From an uncultured Lewinella sp. (GTDB lineage Bacteria; Bacteroidota; Bacteroidia; Chitinophagales; Saprospiraceae), in assembly GCA_913057725.1 (NCBI GenBank), contig CAJXOS010000041.1, positions 1-44,267 on the forward strand: 44,267 bases of DNA, read 5' to 3'. A model generated the notes under the pieces. It worked only from the letters and a program-made list of their open reading frames with translations. It was not told the DNA's origin and made no database searches. Shown one piece after another: positions 1 through 7,615 of this stretch. A program made the translations under genes and the position numbers. Positions within the stretch are counted from its first letter, which is position 1. Every line of letters begins with the position of its first letter.

Positions 1-66
1 AAGAGTGAGGGAAAAAGATGTTTTAGACTCATACGAAATCCGTTTTAATAAACTCTATTATCCCCA

Positions 67-948
67 TTATTTTTCCTCCAGTAACTGAATGATGTTCGGT
101 GGAAGATCGGCCAAGTTAAGGATCATCAGACCGTCTAGTGCATCAGAAAAGTTGGGGTCGAGATTGAAGCTGATGAAGCGCGCATTGAGCTTGGTATATT
201 GCTTGAGCAAAACAGGTAGTTTCAGGTGTACAGGTTCAATGGTCGCTAGAAATGATTCGAGGTCCTTCAAGCCTTGTCCTTCAATCTTATCCACCTCTAC
301 CTCCTCTACCTGCGGAATAAATGGCGTCCTGGGATGGAAATGCTGAGCTAGCTGATGATCGAAATAGTAGCGTTTTACAAACTGAACGATCATCCCCTTG
401 CAGTTGTCAGAGTAGAATTTGCTGATACTGACCGGTCCAATAAGGTAACGGTACTGCGGGTTGCGCATGAGCGTAAGGAGTATTCCCCGCCACAATAAGA
501 AAAAGGGGAGGTATCCTTTCTGGTATTCGGGTACTACATAGGAACGGCCCAGTTCGATCGATTGCCGCAAAACGGGATAGGCTTCCGCTTCGATATCAAA
601 TAAGGTGCTGATATAATGGCCAGCCACTCCATAAGCATCATAGAGCTCTTGACCGAAACCAACGCGGTATCCTCCTACGATCTGCTCCGCCTCACGATCC
701 CAAATGAAAAGATTGTGGAAGAAATGATCGAAGGCGTCAATGTCTCGCTCTTTGCCAGTGCCTTCACCAACCGCACGAAAGGTGATCTCGCGCAACCGTC
801 CGATTTCTTGTAAAGTATAGGGAATAGCCGATGCTGGAGCAAGATAGACATCAAAGTGGTGTCTAGACGTCAGCTTGTAGCGTCCTGCTAAGGCATTGAT
901 TTCAGAAATGATTTGCCTTTTGTCCAAGCTCGGGGCAATGGCTTGCAT
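67..948 (-). CDS. GNAT-fold N-acyltransferase, OlsB/GlsB-like
   Basis: A 293-residue cytosolic protein of the hemolysin/OlsB-type GNAT family. These enzymes transfer an acyl chain from acyl-ACP to an amino acid amine in aminolipid synthesis; in Bacteroides the homologue GlsB starts glycine-lipid synthesis. What I see: the acceptor core around residues 50-160, with a conserved R-x-E-I-T-F-R-x-V-G-E-G stretch near 52-63, the acidic D-x-F-D-H segment near 71-75, and the E-L-G-R-S-Y-V-V-P-E-Y-Q-K signature near 132-144 followed by a hydrophobic L-L-W-R-G-I. There is no signal peptide. The length fits a stand-alone GlsB-type domain, not a fusion with a PlsC-like domain. No PlsC-like partner (GlsA) is visible in the 66 bases left before the window edge. 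Substrate assignment is inference; the family call is firm. Confidence 0.75.
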   Translation of the reverse strand: MQAIAPSLDKRQIISEINALAGRYKLTSRHHFDVYLAPASAIPYTLQEIGRLREITFRAVGEGTGKERDIDAFDHFFHNLFIWDREAEQIVGGYRVGFGQELYDAYGVAGHYISTLFDIEAEAYPVLRQSIELGRSYVVPEYQKGYLPFFLLWRGILLTLMRNPQYRYLIGPVSISKFYSDNCKGMIVQFVKRYYFDHQLAQHFHPRTPFIPQVEEVEVDKIEGQGLKDLESFLATIEPVHLKLPVLLKQYTKLNARFISFNLDPNFSDALDGLMILNLADLPPNIIQLLEEK

Positions 949-1154
949 ATATGCTTAAGGATTGATGTTAGGTGCTAAATTAGGGTGTCCAATTATCAGA
1001 TAATGTTACGATCGGAACACTTAGGTAGCTTTTATGGTCTTAAAATACGAAATCCATCCTATCGGACCTTTATTTGTGCAGATGTAGGGAGACACGGAAT
1101 AGTGGGAAAAAGGAATTTGCTATCTTCCTAATCTGTTAAACGCCTATTTAATAC

Positions 1155-1367
1155 ATGGAAACCATCGTTAATGCCTGCCTGCAAGTCCTGAGTCTCTATC
1201 TTCTTATTGGACTCATCTTCGCTGGGCTTTTCATTTGGAAAGGGGCAGCAAAAATTGATGAAGGAGTCTCGGGAAGTACCCGGGGCTTTAAGCTCATCAT
1301 TCTACCGGGAGTCATTTTTCTATGGCCCCTGCTATTACCAAAATGGATTAAAAAACGCAATTCATGA
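1155..1367 (+). CDS. Small membrane protein, first gene of the Rieske redox operon
   Basis: A 70-residue protein with two hydrophobic segments, at about residues 8-29 (Q-V-L-S-L-Y-L-L-I-G-L-I-F-A-G-L-F) and 46-62 (K-L-I-I-L-P-G-V-I-F-L-W-P-L-L-L-P). The loop between them is charged and the tail is strongly basic (K-W-I-K-K-R-N-S), so both ends may face the cytoplasm. No family recognised. It opens a run of six genes in one direction and its stop codon overlaps the next start as ATGA, which implies translational coupling. The most economical reading is an accessory subunit of the heme/Rieske membrane protein encoded two genes later; that is inference from context. Confidence 0.7.
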   Translation: METIVNACLQVLSLYLLIGLIFAGLFIWKGAAKIDEGVSGSTRGFKLIILPGVIFLWPLLLPKWIKKRNS

Positions 1368-1450
1368 CTCCGCAACTTCGTCGGCGCCACCTTGTGATGT
1401 GGAGCCTGATCCTGATCATTATTTTCCTAGTACTCCTACAATCCTTTTAG
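1364..1450 (+). CDS. 28-residue single-helix membrane microprotein
   Basis: A short ORF starting M-T-P-Q-L-R-R-R-H and continuing as one hydrophobic helix (about residues 11-26, rich in I, L, V, F) before ending Q-S-F-stop. Its ATG overlaps the previous stop by four bases (ATGA), and its TAG is followed with no gap by the ATG of the next gene at 1451. This zero-gap packing on both sides is the main evidence that it is translated. The Arg-rich N-terminus predicts N-in topology. The size and single helix recall tiny stabilising subunits of respiratory complexes such as CydX or CcoQ, but there is no clear sequence relation, so a role as a small subunit is inference. Confidence 0.5.
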   Translation: MTPQLRRRHLVMWSLILIIIFLVLLQSF

Positions 1451-2485
1451 ATGGCTGTTACTTATGAGGCGGTCTTGTGGAATCGTCAAAAGAAAATATA
1501 CGACCGTATTCTCTGGCTGGGAATCGGCCTGATCCTGATAAGCTTCAGTGTGCTGGAGTTTGTGCTTCATCCAGAGATAACTGCCGAAACGATGATTATC
1601 CGTGCTACGGCGTTTACCGGGGTGGTCCTCTTGCATATCATTTTGTTGATTGGACCCTTAAGTCGATTGGATACTCGCTTCTTGCCCTTACTCTATAATC
1701 GTAGACACATGGGAGTGTCGATGTTTATATTGGTGCTAGTGCACGGACTTTTCTCTATTATTCAATTCCATGCCCTGGGAGATATTAACCCACTGGCGAG
1801 TGTGTTTCTGTCGAATCAGCACTACGAATCCATTAGTGCTTTTCCCTTTCAAATATTGGGCTTCTTTGCCCTGCTGATCTTTTTGCTCATGGCTGTTACT
1901 AGCCATGATTTCTGGCTCAAGAACCTAGGGCCACGTTTCTGGAAGGCTATGCACATGCTGGTTTATGTGGCCTATGGCTTAGTGATAGCACACGTAGCAT
2001 TAGGTACTTTACAATACGAGCAGGATGTCTTTTATCAGATACTGCTTTGGGGTGGGTTCCTTTTAATCAGTGGCCTACACCTCTATGTTGGCATTAAAGA
2101 AAACCGTCAACTGCAGGCGCAAAAAACAGCCTTGATGAAGGATGGTTTTTACGAGGTAGCACGTGTAGACGAAATCGAAGATAGCTGCGGGAAGAGCGTT
2201 TTTGTCGATGGGCAAAACATAGCCATCTTCAAGTATGATGGCAAGCTATCAGCTGTCCATAATGTTTGTAAGCACCAGATGGGGCCACTTGGAGAAGGAA
2301 GAGTAGTGGATGGATGCATCACCTGCCCCTGGCACGGCTACCAATATCTGCCTGAAAATGGTCAGGCGCCGGCTCCGTTCAAAGAGAAACTTCATACTTA
2401 TCAATTACGCGTCATCAAGGATACCGTTTGGGTAAATCCGAATGCACTACCGGAGGGGACAGCGGTGGAACCTGTTCAACTTTAA
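1451..2485 (+). CDS. Ferric-reductase-like heme b membrane protein fused to a Rieske [2Fe-2S] domain
   Basis: A 344-residue protein in two parts. Residues about 18-215 form six hydrophobic segments of the ferric-reductase-like / YedZ-MsrQ type, with histidines in helix positions expected to bind heme b: His98 (in a G-V-S-M-F-I-L-V-L-V-H-G context after R-R-H-M), His168 (K-A-M-H-M-L-V-Y) and His181 (I-A-H-V-A-L). Residues about 232-335 are a Rieske domain with Cys273-x-His275, sixteen residues, then Cys292-x-x-His295 in C-P-W-H-G. It resembles the ferredoxin-type (dioxygenase-like) Rieske, not the bc1 type. The fusion suggests electron transfer between a cytosolic [2Fe-2S] centre and membrane hemes or the quinone pool (inference). 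It abuts the 28-residue ORF and is followed after 14 bases by the next gene. Confidence 0.85.
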   Translation: MAVTYEAVLWNRQKKIYDRILWLGIGLILISFSVLEFVLHPEITAETMIIRATAFTGVVLLHIILLIGPLSRLDTRFLPLLYNRRHMGVSMFILVLVHGLFSIIQFHALGDINPLASVFLSNQHYESISAFPFQILGFFALLIFLLMAVTSHDFWLKNLGPRFWKAMHMLVYVAYGLVIAHVALGTLQYEQDVFYQILLWGGFLLISGLHLYVGIKENRQLQAQKTALMKDGFYEVARVDEIEDSCGKSVFVDGQNIAIFKYDGKLSAVHNVCKHQMGPLGEGRVVDGCITCPWHGYQYLPENGQAPAPFKEKLHTYQLRVIKDTVWVNPNALPEGTAVEPVQL

Positions 2486-2499
2486 AGTCGACCAATACT

Positions 2500-3342
2500 A
2501 TGGCTGATAAAACACCTTTCTATATCGGCTGGCAAGATGAAATGCCGGCCTCAACTCGGAGTTTCTTGAAGACGCGAGTGACAATAATTCTAGTCCTACT
2601 GCTACTTTTGGTAGCGTCTGTGGTCTACTGGCAAAAACCATTCAACGACCATTACTTCGAGTTTGGCCAATTAACGGAGATTAGCGGTACTTACTACGCG
2701 GAGCCCTATCCGATCTTAGTTACAGAAGCTACCTCTCTAGCCAAAGGGCGCTCGCCGAACATTCTTCTAGTCGGATACGGCAAATTTGGTGCCGAGGGCA
2801 TCATCGCTGAGATGGAAGAAGCGCAAGGAGAATCCTTGAACGGCAAAAACGTCACCATGCGCGGATCGTTGATCTACGGAGATGGTAAAACACTCTTGGA
2901 GTTGACGGAGCAGGCGGACGCCTTGGTTGAACTCGAACCAGGTACTTCTGCTACCGCACTTTCCATGCAATCACTTTCAGAAGCCGTGATAAACGGAGAA
3001 GTCATTGACCCTAAGTGCTACTTTGGTGTCATGAAGCCAGGAGAAGGAAAAACGCACAAGAGTTGTGCCATCCGCTGCATCAGTGGTGGTATTCCACCGG
3101 TGTTGAAGAGCCCTTCGGAAAGAGATGCGGGAGTATTCGAATACTATTTGATTCAAGATAGTCAAGGCCGCCCGGTTCATCAGAAAATCCTTTCGATGGT
3201 GGGAGAGCGTGTCCGTCTTACCGGGCAGTCTTCAGAGGCACATGGTTGGAAAGTACTGTATATCGATATTGATAATCTACCGCTGTATATGATGACAGAA
3301 GAACACCTCTGCAGTGGTCATCTACTAACGGATAACTCCTAG
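2500..3342 (+). CDS. Membrane-anchored protein with a Cys/His-rich D-P-K-C...H-K-S-C-A...C-I motif
   Basis: The ATG at 2500 gives 280 residues and a sensible N-terminus; an upstream in-frame ATG at 2428 lies inside the Rieske gene and is unlikely. One transmembrane helix (about 26-43) follows a short cytosolic tail, so the bulk should be periplasmic. Residues about 55-150 look like a beta-rich, possibly OB-like, domain. Residues 170-200 carry the striking motif D-P-K-C173, then K-T-H186-K-S-C189-A-I-R-C193-I-S-G-G-I-P-P. Three cysteines and a histidine with this spacing could bind a metal, a cofactor or form a redox disulfide. I do not know a named family for it. It sits between the Rieske/heme protein and the antiporter with gaps of 14 and 1 bases, so a periplasmic partner of the redox system is the likeliest role (inference). 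Confidence 0.75.
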   Translation: MADKTPFYIGWQDEMPASTRSFLKTRVTIILVLLLLLVASVVYWQKPFNDHYFEFGQLTEISGTYYAEPYPILVTEATSLAKGRSPNILLVGYGKFGAEGIIAEMEEAQGESLNGKNVTMRGSLIYGDGKTLLELTEQADALVELEPGTSATALSMQSLSEAVINGEVIDPKCYFGVMKPGEGKTHKSCAIRCISGGIPPVLKSPSERDAGVFEYYLIQDSQGRPVHQKILSMVGERVRLTGQSSEAHGWKVLYIDIDNLPLYMMTEEHLCSGHLLTDNS

Positions 3343-3343
3343 C

Positions 3344-4585
3344 ATGTACGAGTCCTTTAGCGTCGTCTTTACCTTAGCTGCCCTTTTTAGTTTCATCAAC
3401 TATAAATGGCTCAAATTACCGAGTACGATCGGACAAATGGTTTTGGCCTTGGGTTTAGCGATAGTTGTCATCATACTGGAACCACTCCTTCCGAAAGCCT
3501 ACCAATTCTTCTGCGATATCGTCCTCAGTACCGATTTTCGACGGGTATTGCTTGATATTATGTTGGGCTTCCTGCTGTTTGCGGGTGCTTTGCATGTTGA
3601 TGTTACCGGCCTTCGCAAAGAACGCTGGTCAGTCATGTTATTTGCTACCTTCAGCGTACTGCTGGCTACCTTCCTCGTTGGTACTGCTTGCTACTATCTC
3701 AGTGGGCTATTTGGTTTGGAGATTCCCTATTTGCACTGCTTGTTGTTTGGAGCATTGATCTCACCAACAGATCCTATCGCTGTTTTGGCCCTGCTGAAGA
3801 CGGCCAATGTGAGTCCTTCTTTGCAGCTAAAAATCGAGGGTGAATCACTCTTTAATGATGGTATCGGTGTGATTGTTTTCTCAGCTCTATTGCTACTAAC
3901 AGGAATGGATATGCACCCCGCAGAAGGTGGTCTAGCACAAGAGATACTAGTCTTGTTTGCTGAGGAGGTATTGCTGGGCCTTGCACTCGGGGCTGCACTT
4001 GGAGTAGCGGGCTTTCGATTAATCAAGCTGAGCGAAGACAACCACTTCTTGGCTACGATGATCAGTCTGGCTATCGTTTTTGGCGGTTACACCTTGGCGC
4101 AGCTCTTGCACACCTCTGGTCCTCTGGCAATGGTAGTAGCAGGTTTGTATCTAGGCTACCATATCAAGCTGGGAGATATTGAGAAAGAAACAGAAAAGAC
4201 ACTGGTGGGCTTCTGGCATATACTGGATGAAAGCCTAAATGGTGTGTTGTTCGTGTTGATTGGTTTAGCCCTACACCTGGTTAGTATGAAGCCCATCTAC
4301 ATCGGTTTGGTTGCCGTCATGATTTTGGTGTCCTTGCTGGCACGTTGGGTTTCGGTCACGGTACCGTATTCGTTGCTTAAACATGAGGAGGGAAATTGGT
4401 TGAAGACGACCTATACACTGACCTGGGGCGGCCTCAAGGGAGGGATTTCCCTGGCCTTGGCTTTTTCGCTGACTCCAGCGCTTTCCGGTGATACACTTTT
4501 GCCGTTAACTTATGGCATTGTCATATTCTCGATACTCGTTCAGGGACTCACCATTCCGGCATTAATCAAAAAACTCTACCCTTAG
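3344..4585 (+). CDS. CPA1-type Na+(K+)/H+ antiporter, NhaP-like
   Basis: A 413-residue polytopic membrane protein with about 12 hydrophobic segments. It shows the CPA1 hallmark S-P-T-D-P-I-A-V-L-A-L-L (ion-binding Asp in the unwound helix) followed by E-G-E-S-L-F-N-D-G, both diagnostic of NhaP/NHE exchangers. A G-G-L-K-G-G-I-S-L-A-L-A-F-S segment near residue 365 matches the conserved late arginine/lysine helix region. There is no long cytosolic C-terminal regulatory tail; the protein ends soon after the last helix. The start is one base after the stop of the preceding gene and its stop is four bases before the Rieske-TPP gene, so it is an integral operon member. Coupling ion exchange to the neighbouring redox proteins is inference. 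Confidence 0.9.
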   Translation: MYESFSVVFTLAALFSFINYKWLKLPSTIGQMVLALGLAIVVIILEPLLPKAYQFFCDIVLSTDFRRVLLDIMLGFLLFAGALHVDVTGLRKERWSVMLFATFSVLLATFLVGTACYYLSGLFGLEIPYLHCLLFGALISPTDPIAVLALLKTANVSPSLQLKIEGESLFNDGIGVIVFSALLLLTGMDMHPAEGGLAQEILVLFAEEVLLGLALGAALGVAGFRLIKLSEDNHFLATMISLAIVFGGYTLAQLLHTSGPLAMVVAGLYLGYHIKLGDIEKETEKTLVGFWHILDESLNGVLFVLIGLALHLVSMKPIYIGLVAVMILVSLLARWVSVTVPYSLLKHEEGNWLKTTYTLTWGGLKGGISLALAFSLTPALSGDTLLPLTYGIVIFSILVQGLTIPALIKKLYP

Positions 4586-4589
4586 ATAC

Positions 4590-6539
4590 ATGGAACAGAA
4601 AATCGTTTGGCACAAAGTACTCGATAGCAAGGATGCCCTGGCAGAAGGGCGTGTAATGACCGTCACAACCGGCCACAAAAGTGTTTGTCTTACCCATTAC
4701 GAGGGTAAAATCAATGCACTAGATAATCACTGCCCGCACCAAGGTGGTCCGCTAGGGGAGGGGAGTATCGAAAATGGTTGGCTCCGCTGCCCTTGGCATG
4801 GTTGGGACTTTCATCCGTGTACCGGTAAACCACCAGGGGGCTACGATGATGGTGTACCGACCTATCAAGTAGAGGAAAGAGCGGACGGTGTCTACGTGGG
4901 TATGCCGGTAGAGGCGGAGCATGAGCCCACTGTTTCTGATATCATAGCAGAGACGATGGTCAATTGGGGAGTCAATCGAGTCTTCGGAATGGTTGGGCAC
5001 TCAAACCTTGGCTTTGCGGATGCTATGCGTCGTCAAGAAGAGAAGGGAAAGCTCAAGTTCTTTGGCATTCGCCATGAAGGAGCTGCGTCCTTTGCCGCTT
5101 CTGCTTATGGGAAATTGACGGGAAAACCGGCCGGCTGTTTTGCCATCGCGGGACCGGGGGCTACCAATATGTTTACCGGACTCTGGGACGCAAAGGTGGA
5201 TCGTGCTCCTATCTTGGCACTAACAGGACAAGTAGCTACCCAAGTGGTCGGTACTGGAAACTTCCAGGAGTTAGATCTGGTACGGGCCTTCCAAACCGTT
5301 GCCGAATTTAACCATCGGGTACAGCATACTAGCAAGCATGCGGAGTTGATGAGTTTGGCAGTTAAGCACGCCATTTTAAAGCGCGATGTTTCTCACCTTA
5401 CCTTCCCGGATGAAGTTCAGGAATTACCCGCCCCAGAAGGCGCAAAAGCACAAACTTCTGATGGTCGGATTACAAGTATGACCATTGCACCTCCTGCGGA
5501 GGCCTTCGGCGAAGCGCTTGAGTTGCTCAACAAAGCAGAACGCCCAGTAATAGTGATGGGGCATGGTTCACGCTTCCATCGAGAGGCGGTGATTGCGCTA
5601 GCGGAAAAACTCAATTGCCCAGTAGTCACTACCTTTAAGGGCAAGGGGCTTATCTCCGATCAACACCCATTGGGTTGTGGTGTGCTCGGGCGTAGCGGTA
5701 CGCCAATTGCTTCCTATTTTATGAATGAATGCGACCTGCTATTGGTAGTTGGTGCTTCCTTTTCTAAGCATACAGGCATTACGCCCAAGAAGCCAACCAT
5801 CCAGATCGATTTTGATCCGCTAGCCCTCAGTAAGTTTCACGCGATTGATGTAGCCCTGTGGGGAGAAATATCCGTGACTATCAAGATGCTAGATGAGCAA
5901 GTAAGCGGCTTGGATAATAAGCATAAACACCAGGATGAAATTGCTGATCGTTGGTCGATTTGGCGGGCAGAAAAGCAGAAGCGATTGCTTGAAGATAATG
6001 GTAAAGGCGTGAGCTCAATTGCCGTGTTTGATAGCTTGACGCGTAAGGCACCAGCGGATGCAGTCATGTGTGTTGATGTAGGTAACAACGCTTATTCCTT
6101 CGGCCGCTATTTTGAGACGCAGGATCATAGTTTCTTGATGTCCGGTTACCTTGGATCCATTGGATTTGCCTTACCAGCTGCCATGGGAGCCTACGCGGCG
6201 GTGGAGAATAGCCGTCCGATTATTGCGGTAGCAGGTGACGGTGGTCTTTGTCAATACCTGGCGGAAATGACTACACTGGTGAAGTACAAAATGCCGGTGA
6301 AGGTTATTGTGCTGAACAACAATGAGCTCGGCAAGATCTCCAAGGAACAACGAGCTGGCCAATTTGAGGTATGGGCCACTGGATTAGTCAATCCGAGTTT
6401 TGCCGCCTACGCGGAAAGTTGTGGCGCCTTAGGTCTACAGGTGACCGAAGAAGGAGCGCTTGACATGGCGATGGATCAATTATTAAAACATGATGGACCG
6501 GCGCTGCTGGAGGTGAAAACCGATGTTGCTTTGATCTAG
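4590..6539 (+). CDS. Rieske domain fused to a pyruvate-oxidase-like TPP-dependent enzyme
   Basis: A 649-residue cytosolic fusion. Residues 1-108 are a ferredoxin-type Rieske domain (Cys48-x-His50, sixteen residues, Cys67-x-x-His70 in C-P-W-H-G-W). Residues about 113-645 form a full TPP enzyme: N-terminal Pyr domain with the catalytic Glu163 in R-H-E-G-A-A, G-P-G-A-T-N near 190, a middle FAD/NAD-like domain, and a C-terminal PP domain with the TPP-Mg motif G-D-G-G...L-N-N-N. The G-T-G-N-F-Q-E-L stretch after the first domain resembles pyruvate oxidases more than acetolactate synthases, and no small regulatory subunit is encoded nearby. Probable activity is oxidative decarboxylation of a 2-oxo acid with electrons leaving through the fused Rieske centre (inference). 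It is the last gene of the operon; its stop overlaps the convergent LacI-type gene by four bases. Confidence 0.85.
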   Translation: MEQKIVWHKVLDSKDALAEGRVMTVTTGHKSVCLTHYEGKINALDNHCPHQGGPLGEGSIENGWLRCPWHGWDFHPCTGKPPGGYDDGVPTYQVEERADGVYVGMPVEAEHEPTVSDIIAETMVNWGVNRVFGMVGHSNLGFADAMRRQEEKGKLKFFGIRHEGAASFAASAYGKLTGKPAGCFAIAGPGATNMFTGLWDAKVDRAPILALTGQVATQVVGTGNFQELDLVRAFQTVAEFNHRVQHTSKHAELMSLAVKHAILKRDVSHLTFPDEVQELPAPEGAKAQTSDGRITSMTIAPPAEAFGEALELLNKAERPVIVMGHGSRFHREAVIALAEKLNCPVVTTFKGKGLISDQHPLGCGVLGRSGTPIASYFMNECDLLLVVGASFSKHTGITPKKPTIQIDFDPLALSKFHAIDVALWGEISVTIKMLDEQVSGLDNKHKHQDEIADRWSIWRAEKQKRLLEDNGKGVSSIAVFDSLTRKAPADAVMCVDVGNNAYSFGRYFETQDHSFLMSGYLGSIGFALPAAMGAYAAVENSRPIIAVAGDGGLCQYLAEMTTLVKYKMPVKVIVLNNNELGKISKEQRAGQFEVWATGLVNPSFAAYAESCGALGLQVTEEGALDMAMDQLLKHDGPALLEVKTDVALI

Positions 6540-7612
6540 ATGATACGCATAACCTCACCCCAATCGTTGAGGTAGCTCATGTTTTCTTTCACAACGATAT
6601 CTAAGGGCAATAAGGTGTCGGGAGCGGCTTTGACTTTCTTCAGTAAGAAGTTAGACAAGGCCACCATTCCTAAGTAACCTTGAGCCTTTGGGTGCTGATT
6701 GATGAGGTATTGAATAGTACCATGTTTTAGGCATTCCAGATTGGCAGGTATTGGATCAAAGCCGAGTACGGCAGGCGCCTCCATTTCGTTCAACTGTAGG
6801 GCCTCGATCAGGTGGTGAGCACGTGAGTTCGTAACAAATACACAAGCCGGCATTCCATACATCAAAACCTCCCTGGACCATTGCTTTGCCAGCGTCTCTG
6901 GATTGTCGTATGCTGCAATGTTTAATGTTCGGACGGCTTGATCTTGTAGTCCTTCCTCTTTAAAGTACGTTTGGAAACCATGCGCTTTCGCTAGTAAGTG
7001 CGGCGCATTATCTACTCCCTTTTCCAGGTGCAGAATCCAAGTCTCCTTACTTTCCTGAAGCAGGGTGCTGGCCAACTTGCCCGCCAAGTAACCTGCCTGG
7101 TAAGCGTCCTGTCCAATGAAGCACAGCGCGTTGGCCTCTGCCAAGCGCGTATTGATCATAACATAAGGAATGGCTCTGGCCTGGAGTTGCCGACAAAGAT
7201 CCGCGCCTTCCAATTGGAATACAGGAGCAAAAAGGAAGCCCGCAGGAGATTCAGCAAGTAAGCGGTTAGCACATTCGGAGAAGTGTCTTGGGCTCGCCAG
7301 CTCAAAGTAGATTGGCCTTAGGTTCAAACCGAAGTGCTGCAAAGCTTGTCCTGCTTTTCTGATACCCTGGTTGATAGCCTGCCAGTAATCATCCGCATCA
7401 GGGAAAGGGAGCAGGACCGCAATCGTAAGCGTGCGGTTGTACGCCAATGCGCTTGCTAAGGCATTAGGCTCATATCCCAATTCCTCCATCGCCGCTTCAA
7501 CCTTAGTTCGGGCTTTCGCCGAAACGTCCCCACGTTGATGTAATACACGGTCAACAGTACCGGTAGAGACACCGGCCCGTTCTGCTATATCCTTAATGCG
7601 AATGCGTTTCAT
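6536..7612 (-). CDS. LacI-family transcriptional repressor
   Basis: A 358-residue regulator. Residues 4-25 form the LacI helix-turn-helix (I-K-D-I-A-E-R-A-G-V-S-T-G-T-V-D-R-V-L-H), with the hinge helix near 45-58, and residues about 60-345 are a periplasmic-binding-protein-like sugar sensor. The recognition helix has T-V-D-R where many relatives have T-V-S-R. The start codon is three bases after the stop of the nagB-type gene, so the two form an operon, and the perfect palindrome at 9617-9640 is its likely operator. By context the effector would be an amino sugar or its phosphate (inference). Its stop codon overlaps the stop of the convergent TPP gene (shared CTAG at 6536-6539), which leaves no room for a terminator between the two. 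Confidence 0.9.
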   Translation of the reverse strand: MKRIRIKDIAERAGVSTGTVDRVLHQRGDVSAKARTKVEAAMEELGYEPNALASALAYNRTLTIAVLLPFPDADDYWQAINQGIRKAGQALQHFGLNLRPIYFELASPRHFSECANRLLAESPAGFLFAPVFQLEGADLCRQLQARAIPYVMINTRLAEANALCFIGQDAYQAGYLAGKLASTLLQESKETWILHLEKGVDNAPHLLAKAHGFQTYFKEEGLQDQAVRTLNIAAYDNPETLAKQWSREVLMYGMPACVFVTNSRAHHLIEALQLNEMEAPAVLGFDPIPANLECLKHGTIQYLINQHPKAQGYLGMVALSNFLLKKVKAAPDTLLPLDIVVKENMSYLNDWGEVMRII

Positions 7613-7615
7613 GGT

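Noticed and set aside
2428..2499. Upstream start for the Cys-motif membrane protein
   Set aside because: It lies inside the Rieske gene and adds a Gly/Thr-rich stretch that does not look like protein; ATG at 2500 directly precedes a normal membrane-anchor N-terminus.
4590..6539. Acetolactate synthase (IlvB) for branched-chain amino acids
   Set aside because: No IlvN/IlvC/IlvD neighbours, and the fused Rieske domain and pyruvate-oxidase-like middle region argue against it.
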